From Endomychus coccineus (lineage: Eukaryota > Arthropoda > Insecta > Coleoptera > Endomychidae), in contig OY294068.1 of NCBI GenBank assembly GCA_958510875.1, positions 191,604,315-191,668,314 on the forward strand: a stretch of 64,000 nucleotides of DNA. The letters are read 5' to 3'. Below, one piece after another: positions 32,690 to 43,627 of this stretch. A program made the translations under genes and the position numbers. The notes beneath the pieces were generated by a model. It searched no databases. It was not told the DNA's origin and saw only the letters and a list, made by a program, of their open reading frames with translations. The stretch's first letter is position 1, and the number at the start of each line of letters is the position of its first letter.

Positions 32690-33525
32690 TATTTGGTCAA
32701 AAATTATTTTATTTCTCACCTAATTTCCTTGTAGCCCGATAAATTTTCGGCAATCTTTCAAAATAGGCGTTTGTTTCATCGTTGGAGCCTAATCTCTTTC
32801 CGTCGACCTATTTCTTCAAGTTTGGAAATAGATATGGTAGATGACGAACCGATTCGTAGCGCAATTCATGTAATTTTGCCATTGCGACTGCGAACCTGTG
32901 CGCCTTTGCGTTTTCCTGGTGGAAGAGGACTTTTTTCTTTGGTAAATGCGGCAGGTTTCGCTTCAAATTGGCGTGGAATCGATCCAACTGTATAATATAC
33001 GCCGGTGATCGGTTGTGCCCTTTTCGAGGTAATCGATATGAACGATACTGTGTACATCCCAAAAACCTGTCGCCCTGTCTTTATTAGCCGATAAACCCAC
33101 TTTGGCTTTTTTCGCCTTCGATTCGCCAGTACAAGTCCACTGTTTCGACTGTTCTTTGGTCTCTGGTGTGTTAAGATGGATCCATGTTTCGTCTACGGTT
33201 ACGAAACGGTGCAAAAAGTCCTTCTCATCGCCAAACACTCCTGTTGTCAAACGGTCGCGCTTGTTGTCAACAAGGAGCAAATGCGGCACCCACGTGGCAG
33301 ATATCTGTCTCATATTCAAAGTATTATGCAGAATGTTTCGTACCCGTTCTGTTGAGATGCCCATAGCTTCAGCAATCTCATCCTCTTTAACACGCCGATA
33401 GTCCAATACAACACCATGGATTTTATAGACGATTTCTGGCGTTGTAACTTCAACTGGACGAGCAGAATCCGTAAATCACTTGTGAATGGTTCCAATTGAT
33501 GGTGAGGCAACAAGCGATGCTTTGG
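32690..33525 (-). pseudogene. Mariner transposase pseudogene
   Basis: The minus strand reads SARPVEVTTPEIVYKIHGVV, then DEIAEAMGISTERVRNILHN (HTH), SATWVPHLLLVDNKRDRLTT, FVTVDETWIHLNTPETKEQS (first D), KQW, GFWDVHSIVHIDYLEKG, and LKRNLPHLPKKKVLFHQENA with E where mariners have the second catalytic D. The third-D block is lost: RHLPYLF runs straight into PNLKK, deleting SPDLAPSDF. It has several frameshifts, and the N-terminal 50 or so residues are not visible. Both lesions make it inactive. Sequence signatures suggest an irritans-like mariner. A second fragment of the family is at 17960. Confidence 0.88.
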
Positions 33526-33559
33526 TTTACCTAATGTTTTTTCCACCCAAGAAATAATG

Positions 33560-34780
33560 TTTAATCAAGACGCGATGGGTGACAAAACAGAACTGAATGA
33601 CATATCAGTCTGATAATTTCAATACGTTCTAGTTAAAGATGGTACATCACAAATGTCAGATGGGATTTTCGATTGCGGCGCCATCTGTTTTATTTTTCAG
33701 GGACTTTTCATCTTGCCCTCGTGTAATAAATCATCCAAACAACCGCATTGTTTTAATATGGATTCTCCTACCCTTTTCCAACTCTACGCGTCATGTCCTT
33801 ATGGATTTGTTTATACACCTTTAGTTCATGCGTGAGCTAAAACCAGAGCACGTTCAGAATGATGAACGATGGAGAGATAATTTTAAAAAATACAAACATC
33901 TGCCGGGAATATGATTTACATTTCAAGCGTGATCAAAACGTTCCGGAACAATTTGAAATGAGGAGATAATATTTGCGAGATTTTAATTGCCTCTACGCCG
34001 TCACACCCTTGTTGATATTAAGGTGGAGGGTGAATTGGCGACATCGCAAACTCCAATATTTATTCGCAACCCGATACTAATCCGGAAACGAAGTTTAATC
34101 TTATTCCCTGAAACTGAAACATAGGCATAAGGCCGTTCTAAACGTGAATCGGTCAAATAAAAGGGTGCAGACGGAATCTGCTAAGGGAAATGCAATGACA
34201 GGAAAGAAGTCGGGTTGTAAATCAAGCGTGTGCACACAATGAGATGTTCTCTTGGGAGTGAAGGAGCGTGGGCTCCCGGTCAGGCCATGTCTTACATCGG
34301 CACAGTCGCCGACCGACCAACCTTTGTTGAACAACTGGCGAATTGCCATTTCCGTACTTTTACCATACTGTGAATTCCAGAGTCTCTAAAGTAAAAAGCC
34401 ATTCGACTCCGACAATTATCATCTCGACACATCATATTTCATGCACGTGTGTATATTATTCTACGACGCATACCACAAGTCCAAATATATCCTGAAATGT
34501 ATTTACATAAGTATCATCCCTACAAAAGAAGCGATAAGTTCAACGTTTTCGGACATTTGGCTAGCTGAAAATCGTTACAGTAACTGTCGAATCTAAATTT
34601 GTTTCCGCTTGAGAAGGGTCTCATTAGCCATTCGGGTTCGTTAGGATTCGCAGGTATACACTAAATAACACTTAAAGCTGGGAATGTAGTAATTATTTGT
34701 CACATTACTGACCAAGATACTAGTGACTTTAAATGAATGATCTTCCAAGCAACCTTTTTGATATGAATGTTCTTGACTGT
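33560..34780. other. No recognised gene
   Basis: Nothing recognised. TIRs of the adjacent mariner pseudogene were not found here. Confidence 0.4.
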
Positions 34781-34783
34781 CTT

Positions 34784-36038
34784 CAGGCACGTAGCCAGGT
34801 TTTTTTTTCGGGAAGGGGGGTGGGGGGGCAGAAAACACCCATATTAATAAATCATCGTCTTTAAATATCGGATCGTCTCAGCTAAATCGAAAGTTTCAAC
34901 ATTAAAATTAACACTTTTCTGGATCTGATCTTTTTCAGTCCCATTAACCACATTTCCAAGAACAAAACTGCCAGCATCTTGATTATTTTCCAAAAAATTA
35001 GTATTCTCTACAGTAGCGGTTTTTATCTTTGTTGAAAAGAAACTGGTGATTTAAACACTTGCTTTACATTCAGATATTTCGATATATTGAACTTATGGTT
35101 TTGACAAGAAAAATTGAAATTTGTGTACTACCAATATAATATACTGAACTATAATAATTTAATTTATATTGTGTGGAACATTTTTTGAAGCTCTTGAAGA
35201 TGAATCTTTGGAAAGGGCCGGGATGTTGAAGACGTTGAGAACTCCGTGTTGGTCGTTGTAGTTATTATTCTAATAAGATGACAATAACCGATCGGTGGCA
35301 GTAAATGTTTATTGCTTTGTTATTTCGATGTACTTGGGACAAAGCTTTATTATTAGGGTTTCAACCCCGGAATTTCCAGCGGTCGGTAGTTCTTCATTCA
35401 CATTTTAAACATCTTTATCTAGTATGTTTATTTCCTGATTTTGTCGTGGAAATGTTTTTAAAAAGTCAATTTTGGATGCTAACACTAAATATATTACGTA
35501 AGATTAAAAACAGGTTAAATAAAACGAAGAAATTTACTATATGTTACCCCAAAGGAGGGTTGGTTTGCACTGGTCATGCAGATAATTGTTAACATCGATA
35601 AATATGTACAGAAGAATAAATGCGTAGGAACCCACCACTTGTTTATAACTGTACCGTCGGTAGAGTAAAAATACCCCTGTACTATTACAAGTAATATAGT
35701 AATAAAAAAGGGAAACTGGATATTTCGCAGCCCCTTATTTACAATATTGAACTCAATTTTAAAGAAGTTTAACTATGATTATTATACATTTTATTTATTT
35801 ATATATTATTCGGCAGATATTATAAGATATACATCATTATTGATTAAAGGAAAACGTTTTGAAATTAAGAGGTTAATAAAAGGTTGTGTGATGCCTCGAA
35901 TTCACACTGGTCTTTCGAAGAAGTGGTACAGCAGTCTAAACATACTAACACACACATAACATTTCAATATGATAGATGAAAAATTTCGGGGGAAGGGGGG
36001 GCCACTGCCCCTTCTGTCCCTTGCTGGCTACGTGCCTG
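34784..36038. mobile_element. TIR DNA transposon, 1255 bp, family unknown
   Basis: The ends are an inverted CAGGCACGTAGCCAG, perfect over 15 bp, and are followed inside by homopolymer and G-rich blocks (left T-run then GGGG; right GGGGGAAGGGG then TGCCCC). GTCTT flanks both sides as a 5-bp direct repeat. The CAGG..GTAGCCAGG type of end resembles hAT-like elements, but the 5-bp duplication is shorter than the usual 8 bp. The interior has no recognisable transposase; open frames at 35305-35592 (plus) and about 34860-35000 (minus) lack motifs. It is probably a non-autonomous deletion derivative. Confidence 0.82.
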
Positions 36039-36067
36039 GTCTTGCTGTGAAATCAATTATCTGCATG

Positions 36068-36540
36068 TACAGGGTGTCCGGATAAGGGTACGCAGTGGCT
36101 GTATCTCGACAATAGTAAGGCCTAGAGCGTTGAGAAAAAAATCCTCACGAATAAAGTGGGCAAGAGAAATGACTGAAAATTATTTTAAAGTTCGTGATCC
36201 AACCGCTAGGAGGCGTAACTGCTACGAAGAAACAAAATTCACGCTATCTCGGAAAAAAAAAGTTGATAAATTGAGTAATACCGCATCATTTTGCTTCGCA
36301 ACATTTTTTCGTATCTGTCATAATAAGGGAGGGAGAGATTTATGCAATTTTTGATATTTACACTTAAATATCTCCTGAACCATTCAACCGATTCTAATAT
36401 TTTTGATCTCGTTTGAAAAAGCAATTTATGATCTTTTGAGAAAAAAATTTTGTTGGACCGTTTAGTTTGAAAACATATGAACTAGAGGGCGTTACCTGCA
36501 ACTATTACACATTTTTGTGATTTTTGGAAAAAAGTTAAAT
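36068..36540 (+). mobile_element. Mariner-superfamily 5' terminal segment (solo)
   Basis: Starts TACAGGGTGTCCGGATAAGG, the typical end form, and continues with about 450 bp resembling the leader of DUF4817-type elements. No matching right end was found, so it is a truncated copy or a MITE with a lost end. Confidence 0.5.
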
Positions 36541-36699
36541 AGAATAGTACTATTTTGTTGACAGATCCAACGCTTCATAGTATACGCTGAGAACAAAAGT
36601 CCGTGTAACGTTATCAAGAAGAGACTTGAACTTGAGACGAAGCTAACCACAATTACGTTTAGTCTGAATGGCGTGTCCTCGGTCCTCAGGTGTCCTTGT

Positions 36700-36868
36700 G
36701 TGATTGGGAAGTGAATAACAACAATGGTCAAATGTTCAAATGTTAGTTTTCCTACAGATAACTATGGAAACAATGGATATCGGATGTCCCTGTGAAATAT
36801 TTCATGTTAACAACAATAACAGAACAAGATTCTCGTAGTCGTACCGCAGTACGTGTACATTTCTTGTT
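36700..36868 (+). repeat. Dispersed repeat, second copy
   Basis: Matches 28632-28797 closely. The shared run includes TGTGAAATATTTCATGTTAA and AAGATTCTCGTAGTCGTACC. Here it lacks the 37-bp flanking direct repeats. Confidence 0.8.
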
Positions 36869-36899
36869 TCTTCTGGTTCAGTGCAGAATCTACACGTCC

Positions 36900-37205
36900 C
36901 ATCATTCACCTGGACACTTCATATGGCTATTGCATTTCCAGTGTCCCATCATGGATCCTCTATAATTTTTTGTCCACTCACAGGAACTTAAAAATTTCTT
37001 CATGATTCTTCCCTTTTCCGCTTCGATCACATCGATGCCATTTCGAACAAAAGGCATGGTGGAGAACCATGGTTTCATCTCCTGTGAATTGTCTAGAACT
37101 CGTTCACAGGGTTTTCTTCACAGTACTCCAAAAAGAACTGAGCACTATCAACAAGACGCTGGCGCTTAAATACTGGGAGTTCTTTGGGAACCTGCCTTAC
37201 ACTAA
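36900..37205 (-). pseudogene. Mariner-like transposase fragment
   Basis: The minus strand reads QVPKELPVFKRQRLVDSAQF, then FLEYCEENPVNEF and, after a shift, FTGDETMVLHHAFCSKWH. The (T)GDET-VLHH block resembles the first catalytic Asp region of mariner transposases. Strongly decayed, with stops and frameshifts. It lies just beyond the dispersed repeat at 36700, which could be part of the same element. Confidence 0.5.
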
Positions 37206-37550
37206 CTTCTGACTTCTAATATCGTGATAAATGAGTGACAGTTCTCAGAAATCTAATTGACATGAAATCCATTTTTGTTTTCTCCAAGGATAATAATAAA
37301 CTTGTATGTTATCGACATTTTGACCCCCTGCGATGTCTGGATCTATGATCAGGCAGCGATTTTTGCGGCTTTCCTCGTATCTAGGAGATACACTAAAAAT
37401 TTTAGATCGCTAGGAATTCGACAATGTTGGTTTACTAGATTTATCCATATTTATTTTTTGCTCGGTTCAAATCGTTCCTACGATATAAACTAAGTGTAAT
37501 GAATGGAGCTGTCCGTTACTTTGTGATATTCCATTTATAGAGAAAAAAAC

Positions 37551-37717
37551 TAGAAATTTCACCTTGTTAAATATCACTTTATTTAAAAGAAAGTTGATTA
37601 CCATCTTGAACTTTACAGTTCATTCAGATTGAATGTTTTGATAATGAACTGAGAAGTTCGATCTTTCTTTTAAATAGAGCGATATTTAACAAAGTAAAAT
37701 TACTAGTCTTTATCTGA
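37551..37717. mobile_element. MITE-like inverted repeat, about 167 bp
   Basis: Arms 37551-37598 and 37670-37717 are inverted copies of about 48 bp with a handful of mismatches (both contain TTGTTAAATATC and TTTAAAAGAAAG inward), enclosing about 70 bp. No target duplication is resolved and there is no coding capacity. Confidence 0.7.
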
Positions 37718-37719
37718 AA

Positions 37720-38424
37720 CTAAGTGTAGTTCTTGTTTTAGGAACATTTTGGATCATTGGGAAACTCAACTTCTTTGAGGGTTCTTTCATGTCTTCAAAT
37801 TTTGACGATTTTGGCAGATGGTGTTATAGGAAAAATTTAATAAAACGATTGAACGAATCACATACATATTTAAAGTATAGAATAAAAAAGCAGTTGGTTA
37901 GAAAGCCCGGCTATGATTTCATGCCATTCTGATTCGTTAATAATATTATAATAATCAGGAGTATTTAGTATTCCTAAATTGAATTTCATATTAAAACGTG
38001 TCGCCCTTATTGTGAACCCTTGATTTATGAAGTGAACTTATCCAATCCGATCAAAGGTTGTGAAGTCGAACGTGTCCTGGATAGTTATTCATCGCTGCTT
38101 TATTATATCTTAGAGGAGGCTTTCCTTTTCCGTAGGACATTCACTACATATGGCTATACAAATAAAATCGATAAGACTTATTGGGTTGGAAAATGTAATT
38201 GTATTCCCATCCTGATACGATTCGATGGGGAACGTTTGTAAAATCTCTTTCGATTATTGACCCGAATACGCTGTTTGGAAGCTTGTTTATATATTAACAT
38301 CTTATTGTAGTATTTGAATTGTCTCCAAGAAATGGAGTTGAGTTCATGATTTATCGATTTGAGCTCGGCCCAATCATTCCAAACAAACACCATATTTATT
38401 GATGAAGTTTACATTCATATAATG
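37720..38424. other. No recognised feature
   Basis: AT-rich, nothing recognised. Confidence 0.4.
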
Positions 38425-38559
38425 TTATATCTCGGGAAACCCAAATATGCAAGTGGAAAACACAAAAATATGCGTCAAAATATGCACCAAAATGTTGAAA
38501 ATATGCAAATAAAAAATACTTAAAATAAATTGATTTATTGATTTACATTTTAATTTTTT

Positions 38560-39230
38560 ACTGAACTAAACCTGAATATGCATTTATCACCCAAAGCAGA
38601 TTGTCGTTAGTTGTAAACACAGTAAACCACTAAATGTTTCTGGAAGTTCTCAATTAAAAAATGTCAGAATATAAAAATTTATAAATGGAAAAACTCCTTT
38701 CCACATCAACCGATGTAATAAGGGCCTTGTTAAAATTGTTTAATATTACAGGATCCAAATAAATGGATTCAGTAAATTCACCCTCTAAAATATTAGTTAC
38801 TTGGCTAAGAACCAAAATCCACAATTTTTTTCCATCACATTTTTGAATTTTCGAAAAATGTTGCCCCCCATTTTGCCTGCGACATTTTGGAAACAGTCTC
38901 AGATTGTTTCATTAGTTCTACAGGTCGAGTTAATGGCAAATTAGATTCTTCCATTTGTGTTATTGTTTTAGAAACAAAGCTATAATTGGTTTTTATAATC
39001 AAAAGTTTCTGTTTTACTTTTTTTTGTTTTCGAACAATCAGTGAGGAATTGAGAAGATTCGTCAGACAATTCTGAAATTAGATCTTTTAGTTGACAGAAA
39101 TTGTCGCAATAAAAAAAAGCAGCTTCCAACCAAGTGCCCCATCTTGTAATAACTAGTTGAAGCGGAAGATAAGTGCTTGATTTGTATAGGGAATGCTGAA
39201 ATAACTCATCCTAAAATTCAATTTTCTTTC
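38560..39230 (-). pseudogene. hAT transposase C-terminal part
   Basis: The minus strand reads LQLVITRWGTWLEAAFFYCD, then NFCQLKDLISELSDESSQFL, FVSKTITQMEESNLPLTRPV, and after frameshifts NILEGEFTESIYLDP and ALITSVDVERSFSIYKFLYS. RWGTWL and TSVDVERSFS are hallmarks of the hAT group related to CGGBP1-like proteins, the second being the dimerisation-domain signature. The N-terminal catalytic half is not visible. Several stops; dead. Confidence 0.82.
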
Positions 39231-39299
39231 GAATGGTTAAAAAAAATGGTAGGTGCCATTTGAAAAAATTGAGTTTTTGACAATTTTATATTGCGACAT

Positions 39300-39620
39300 T
39301 CAAAAATCGCCTGCGCCCATATGGTACAAAATGGGACCGTCGATGGGACATCAGGTGTTAGCCTGGACTACCAGCTAACTGCTCCATAAATTTGGTTTCC
39401 TAATTTTGAACAGTTTGCGGGCTACACGTGTTTTCGTAAACTACTATAGCCGTAATTTTTTTCAGAAAAATGGACATATCTCAAAAACTGTGATACATAA
39501 GTAAACATAACTTAGGTTGTCTAAAGTCATAATCAGAAGGCCAATCGAACCATGACAAAAAAACATTAGGTTTCCATTTAAAATAAGAAAGTTGGTACCG
39601 ACTTTTGGCATACCCTGTAT
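39300..39620 (-). mobile_element. Mariner-superfamily terminal segment
   Basis: Read on the minus strand it begins TATACAGGGTATGCCAAAAG at 39620, a mariner-superfamily-type end, and continues with a 64-codon open stretch. No partner end was located. It lies within the hAT relic. Confidence 0.55.
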
Positions 39621-39748
39621 AATTGTAGGACTAAAAACATTTGAGGTAGAACGCACATGATCAATTATGACAGCATACCAAATTTCAAGTTTCTAGTCCA
39701 ACTGCAAGTTGAAAAACTTCTAATGCACGGCCTACGTAAATCACGTTG

Positions 39749-39782
39749 TATAATTCATACCTGGGTCAAGAATCTTTATTTA
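39749..39782 (+). repeat. Orphan PLE1 tail sequence
   Basis: ATAATTCATACCTGGGTCAA and GAATCTTTATT follow, the same word that ends the PLE1 copies at 6742-6766 and 58538-58570, but here without any preceding PLE1 sequence. Confidence 0.75.
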
Positions 39783-39849
39783 CAAAAAATGTATTTAATA
39801 TGGAAAATATACAAAATACGCGGTATGCATATTTGGGTGTCCTTATATA

Positions 39850-40890
39850 TCTAATTTGAATAGCAAAAAACTAATCGATTCAAGAGTTCATAACTTACGA
39901 CATCATGAATACCAAACCTTTCTCTTACAATAGAACAATTGAATTTGACAACAGTAATACGATCAAGGGGTAATTATCAATGCAGTTGGAGAATTATTGC
40001 TGACAAACATAAGGTTTCGTATTGGAATTCTTGGGCGGCGTTTGATGTTTCCAGAATAGAGTTCTACAAGACCGAGCTATTGATTTTAAGTTAACGTATT
40101 CGAAAAGCCGACAAATTGATGAATGCGTTCACCACAATGACCCCTAATACATCTTCCTGATGTGAAACAGTTGTAGGTTTGTTTGACAGCCGCGCGCTTA
40201 GCTGATGGAAACAGACCAAAAATGCTGATTGATACTTTTCATCGAACAGCAATTTTCGTTCCAATACAAAGCTCGAGTTTTCGTTTATATCTTATATCGG
40301 TAATACCTTTTCGCTATTCAATCCTTTAGTAAATATTAGTAGTTTCCACGGAACTAATCATAATTTCTTTCCATCATTTCCGACTTGATTCATTCTATTT
40401 CTTACAAACTTTCGACTCAAAGGGAAGCCTGGAGGTTGAGATTGTAATTTGCTAGCTAACAAATTCCAGAAAGTTGTCGTGAAAACTGCCTACTAAGTAA
40501 CGCAATAGCAGATGAACACTAAAATACCATTAAATTCAAACAAAACTTTCGTAGGTAAAACCAGATTGATCCGCAAGCGAAACAACTAAAATTTTTCTCG
40601 ACGTCACTAACATTTAACGAATTAAAATAGAAGCAGTTGGAGGTAAAATATTTGTAAGGATGAATGTGAAATTAGAAACTTAGAGTTTGTATAAGGAACT
40701 TACATTGAACTTAAATGAGATTCAAATTATAGAACCGGACAAGTTTTAGCAGAACACATTTAGTGGAGTAAATCTGGCGAGAAAAAAGGTAAGGTTGGCG
40801 ATAATTTAACGTAGCTTCGCGACCCGGTGGAAAGTATCTCCCCCAAATTTGCAACATGCCAGGTCTTGAATTGCATTTTCTACAAAAAAA
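39850..40890. other. No recognised feature
   Basis: Nothing recognised on either strand. Confidence 0.4.
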
Positions 40891-40894
40891 GGTA

Positions 40895-41075
40895 TTTTGC
40901 CATTTCGAGTGCACCTAGGGATTTTTTTGGGTCGCTGAACACGAATCGGTGACAGATTTACTTGCTATCCATTTTAGGGGAATTTTGAAATTTACGTGTT
41001 TTAGGCATTTCGAATGCACCAAGGGGTTTTTTTGGGCCGCTGAATACGATTCCAAAGCCAGATTTACTTAACAGT
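40895..41075. repeat. Degenerate tandem duplication, about 105-bp unit
   Basis: Two copies of a unit containing CATTTCGA(A/G)TGCACC, a TTTTTTTGGG(T/C)CGCTGAA block and AGATTTACTT lie head to tail, at about 75-80% similarity by eye. Confidence 0.75.
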
Positions 41076-41600
41076 TTGTTTGAACTGTTAATATTAGTCT
41101 ATCACGCGAATTTACAAATATTTCATTATAGCGGTTTCAAGTAGGTACATTTAAAGCCATTACCGATGCAACACAATATTGTCCACCAAGACTATCTGCA
41201 GGAGTGGATCATTTGAAACTATTTTTCCTTCAATATTGGTTCGCAAATGGCCTCAATTTTATGGATGGTTCGCATAAGCTGAATATTCGACATGGCTCCA
41301 GGAAAAAAGGCCATCTCTTGAACAATCATTTCGCAAACTATTGGATGTCAAAACTATTCTATGTAATTCCTGCCAACAATAACCAGTTCACATAGCAAGA
41401 TAATGTTCTCCATTAACCGTAAGTGTCTTGCCTTGCTCGCGTTTCATAAGAAATACCGACCAATCACACATCGGCATGAAATCAACACCACCAAACCGTC
41501 AATTTATCGAGATGTAATGGTTATTTCAACCCTAATTTTTCAATTTTTCATATTTACAAATCCATTGAGCCAAAAAGCTAAGTATGATTTCCTTACTATT
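41076..41600. other. No recognised gene
   Basis: A 63-codon plus open frame at 41204-41395 has no recognised motif. Confidence 0.35.
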
Positions 41601-41604
41601 GATA

Positions 41605-41700
41605 AGAAATAATCACCCTTAGCCACTAAAAATACTATTAAGGTTCTGAGGACCTTTCGGCTACCAAGTAGCCATCATCAGAGTAAACTAAATTATAAAT
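41605..41700 (-). mobile_element. PLE2 terminal-repeat fragment
   Basis: Inverted copy of 21105-21185. It contains the hammerhead and the AATCACCCTTAGCCACTAAA sequence that follows it. Confidence 0.8.
41644..41685 (-). ncRNA. Hammerhead ribozyme motif (PLE2 class)
   Basis: On the minus strand: TACT, CTGATGA, perfect 6-bp stem II GGCTAC/GTAGCC, GAAA, a GG/CC stem III and a UC cleavage site. The stem I 3' strand is AGAA instead of AGTA, leaving stem I weak. Compared with the 21.1-kb copy, the stem II mismatch is repaired here. Confidence 0.68.
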
Positions 41701-42925
41701 CAAAATGTGTTGGGGATAATAATATAAACAATTGGTTACCCTCAGATGGAGATAAATCGGAATTTAGTAAACTGTTTTTTCGTTCATACATTTCCATCCC
41801 TTCTAAATTACCTAGATATTTGTCTGTATTGTGGTTTAAAAGATGTAACGGGTTGCGTTACGGGATTGTATAGAACTTGATAATAAACAGATTAGATTTC
41901 TTTTCGGCTAGGAAACGTGTCATATGATATTTAAAGATATCTGCCGGTCAATAAAACTTAGATTATTGAGACTACCATTCCTGATGTGAGATGTCACTAA
42001 ATATCGCGGAGTGGGATTGTAGGATAGCGGAAATCGGAAATTATTCATTGTGGTGTTAATCTTTAATAGGGTAAGTCGAGTTTTATATTTCATATTCTTT
42101 ACGTACATTTTCTTAATTTTTGCTTCCGAAATATGATGCACATCAGGCTACATATAATTTGATTTAGATTTGTTATTAAACGTCTGGATGTACAGTGCCT
42201 GAATGTACTTATATTTCGGAGGAAATTTACTCGACTTATCCTAAGACACGCACAATCAGATTTGCATTTAGCATGATCCCAGGTATATCATTTCCATCAT
42301 TACTGGGATTGTTGTAGTCATTGTATGCAATTACTCTAACGAGACGTGGGCAGTTGATGCAGACAATATTTAATTTCCACCTTTTTTTTTTACTTGACCC
42401 TGCAATTTGTGCACATGGTAGTTGCGCGATTCTGTAGATCGCCATTTTGTTATCCTAGTACAAGATACATAGGGTGGTCTTATTGAACCAACGTGCAGTA
42501 AAGGTTGATAAGGGTGAATACGAAACAAATAACCTAATTACTGCTTATCAGGTATACATATATTTATGACACTGTCACGCCGTTTGGGAGTTAATACAGT
42601 TTCCATTATCAATCCACGTGTACAATTCATTTCAAGCAAACCAGAATTTTATGCTAACTAGCAAATTTCAGCCTTTCAAATAATATTCTTTCAGATATAA
42701 TTTTAATTATTATTCTTTCAGTCACATGTTAACTTTTTGCTAAATTTAAAAATCAATTGTAATCGTTTATTTCTTTCAGATTAAATTAAATTTTTGCCTA
42801 AATTGATATCTCGTCAAGATATCTATTTTGTATTAGTGTTTTCGCAATTTGGGAAAGATAACATTAGCGGTTGTGGAATCACCTGGTTATTCCAACCGAC
42901 GGTGTTGCTTGTCCTTTTGATCTCA
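41701..42925. other. No recognised feature
   Basis: Could include the 3' UTR of PLE2 upstream of its ribozyme, but I cannot align it to another copy. Confidence 0.35.
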
Positions 42926-43184
42926 AATCAGGTACTGTTCGTTTTTTGAAATTACAGGGTTTGAACGTCTGAGGTTCCTCACCCCTTCACTCCAAGGCGG
43001 TTTAGTGACTTTCCTGACAGGACCGCCTTCCAGTTCCTACGAGTTCCAAGGAGGGTAACATTTTCTTGTTTGAATGACCATAATTTCATTCTCTGATTTT
43101 GTTGTTTATCCGAAGTTGTATTCCACTAATTTATATCGAATCATTCGAGGTCTACTGTAAGTCCTCTTATTGGATATTTCGTTC

Positions 43185-43330
43185 TTTTCAATTTAATAAT
43201 TGATTTAATTTATTAATTGTTTTCTTAAAATTCAATTTATGTTATAAACCAGATTAAATTTATAATTGTTTTCTTAAAATTTCATTTATGTTACAATTTG
43301 ATTTAATTTAATAATTGTTTTTCTACGAAG
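43185..43330. repeat. AT-rich tandem repeat, about 60-bp unit
   Basis: Two to three imperfect copies of a unit with ATAATTGTTTTCTTAAAATT and (C/T)ATTTATGTTA lie head to tail. Confidence 0.7.
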
Positions 43331-43627
43331 TCAATATTATTTATATTTCCAATTGGTATTCTAAAAATTCGTAATTTAAATTTTATTTATAATCCAAATT
43401 CTGTTGGAATATACGAATTGTTAAGTTGAACTTGTATTGTTTTTCTGAATTTCCATCGACTGTTAAACCATCTCGTAGTGCTTGTATTCTTGACTGTGAA
43501 TTCATTTAGTTTTATAGTTTTTTTTTCAAGCAGTTGGCGCTCGGGTAATTCACCAGTCTTGAATCACAAGGCACGTTTCACTACGAGCCCTGAGATTAAT
43601 TAATTTAAATTGAGCTAGCTGGGCCAA

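Larger units (their letters stand above)
38433..39842 (-). mobile_element. hAT transposon relic (CGGBP1/DUF659-type)
   Basis: A CCCAAATATGCA inverted end lies at 38440-38451 and 39826-39837. Repeated ATATGC words lie inside the left end, and flanks TTATATCT and ATATATCT could be an imperfect 8-bp duplication (AT-rich, so weak). The interior carries hAT transposase sequence on the minus strand. The right part is disturbed by a foreign TIR segment (39300-39620) and a PLE1-tail word (39749-39782). Confidence 0.72.
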
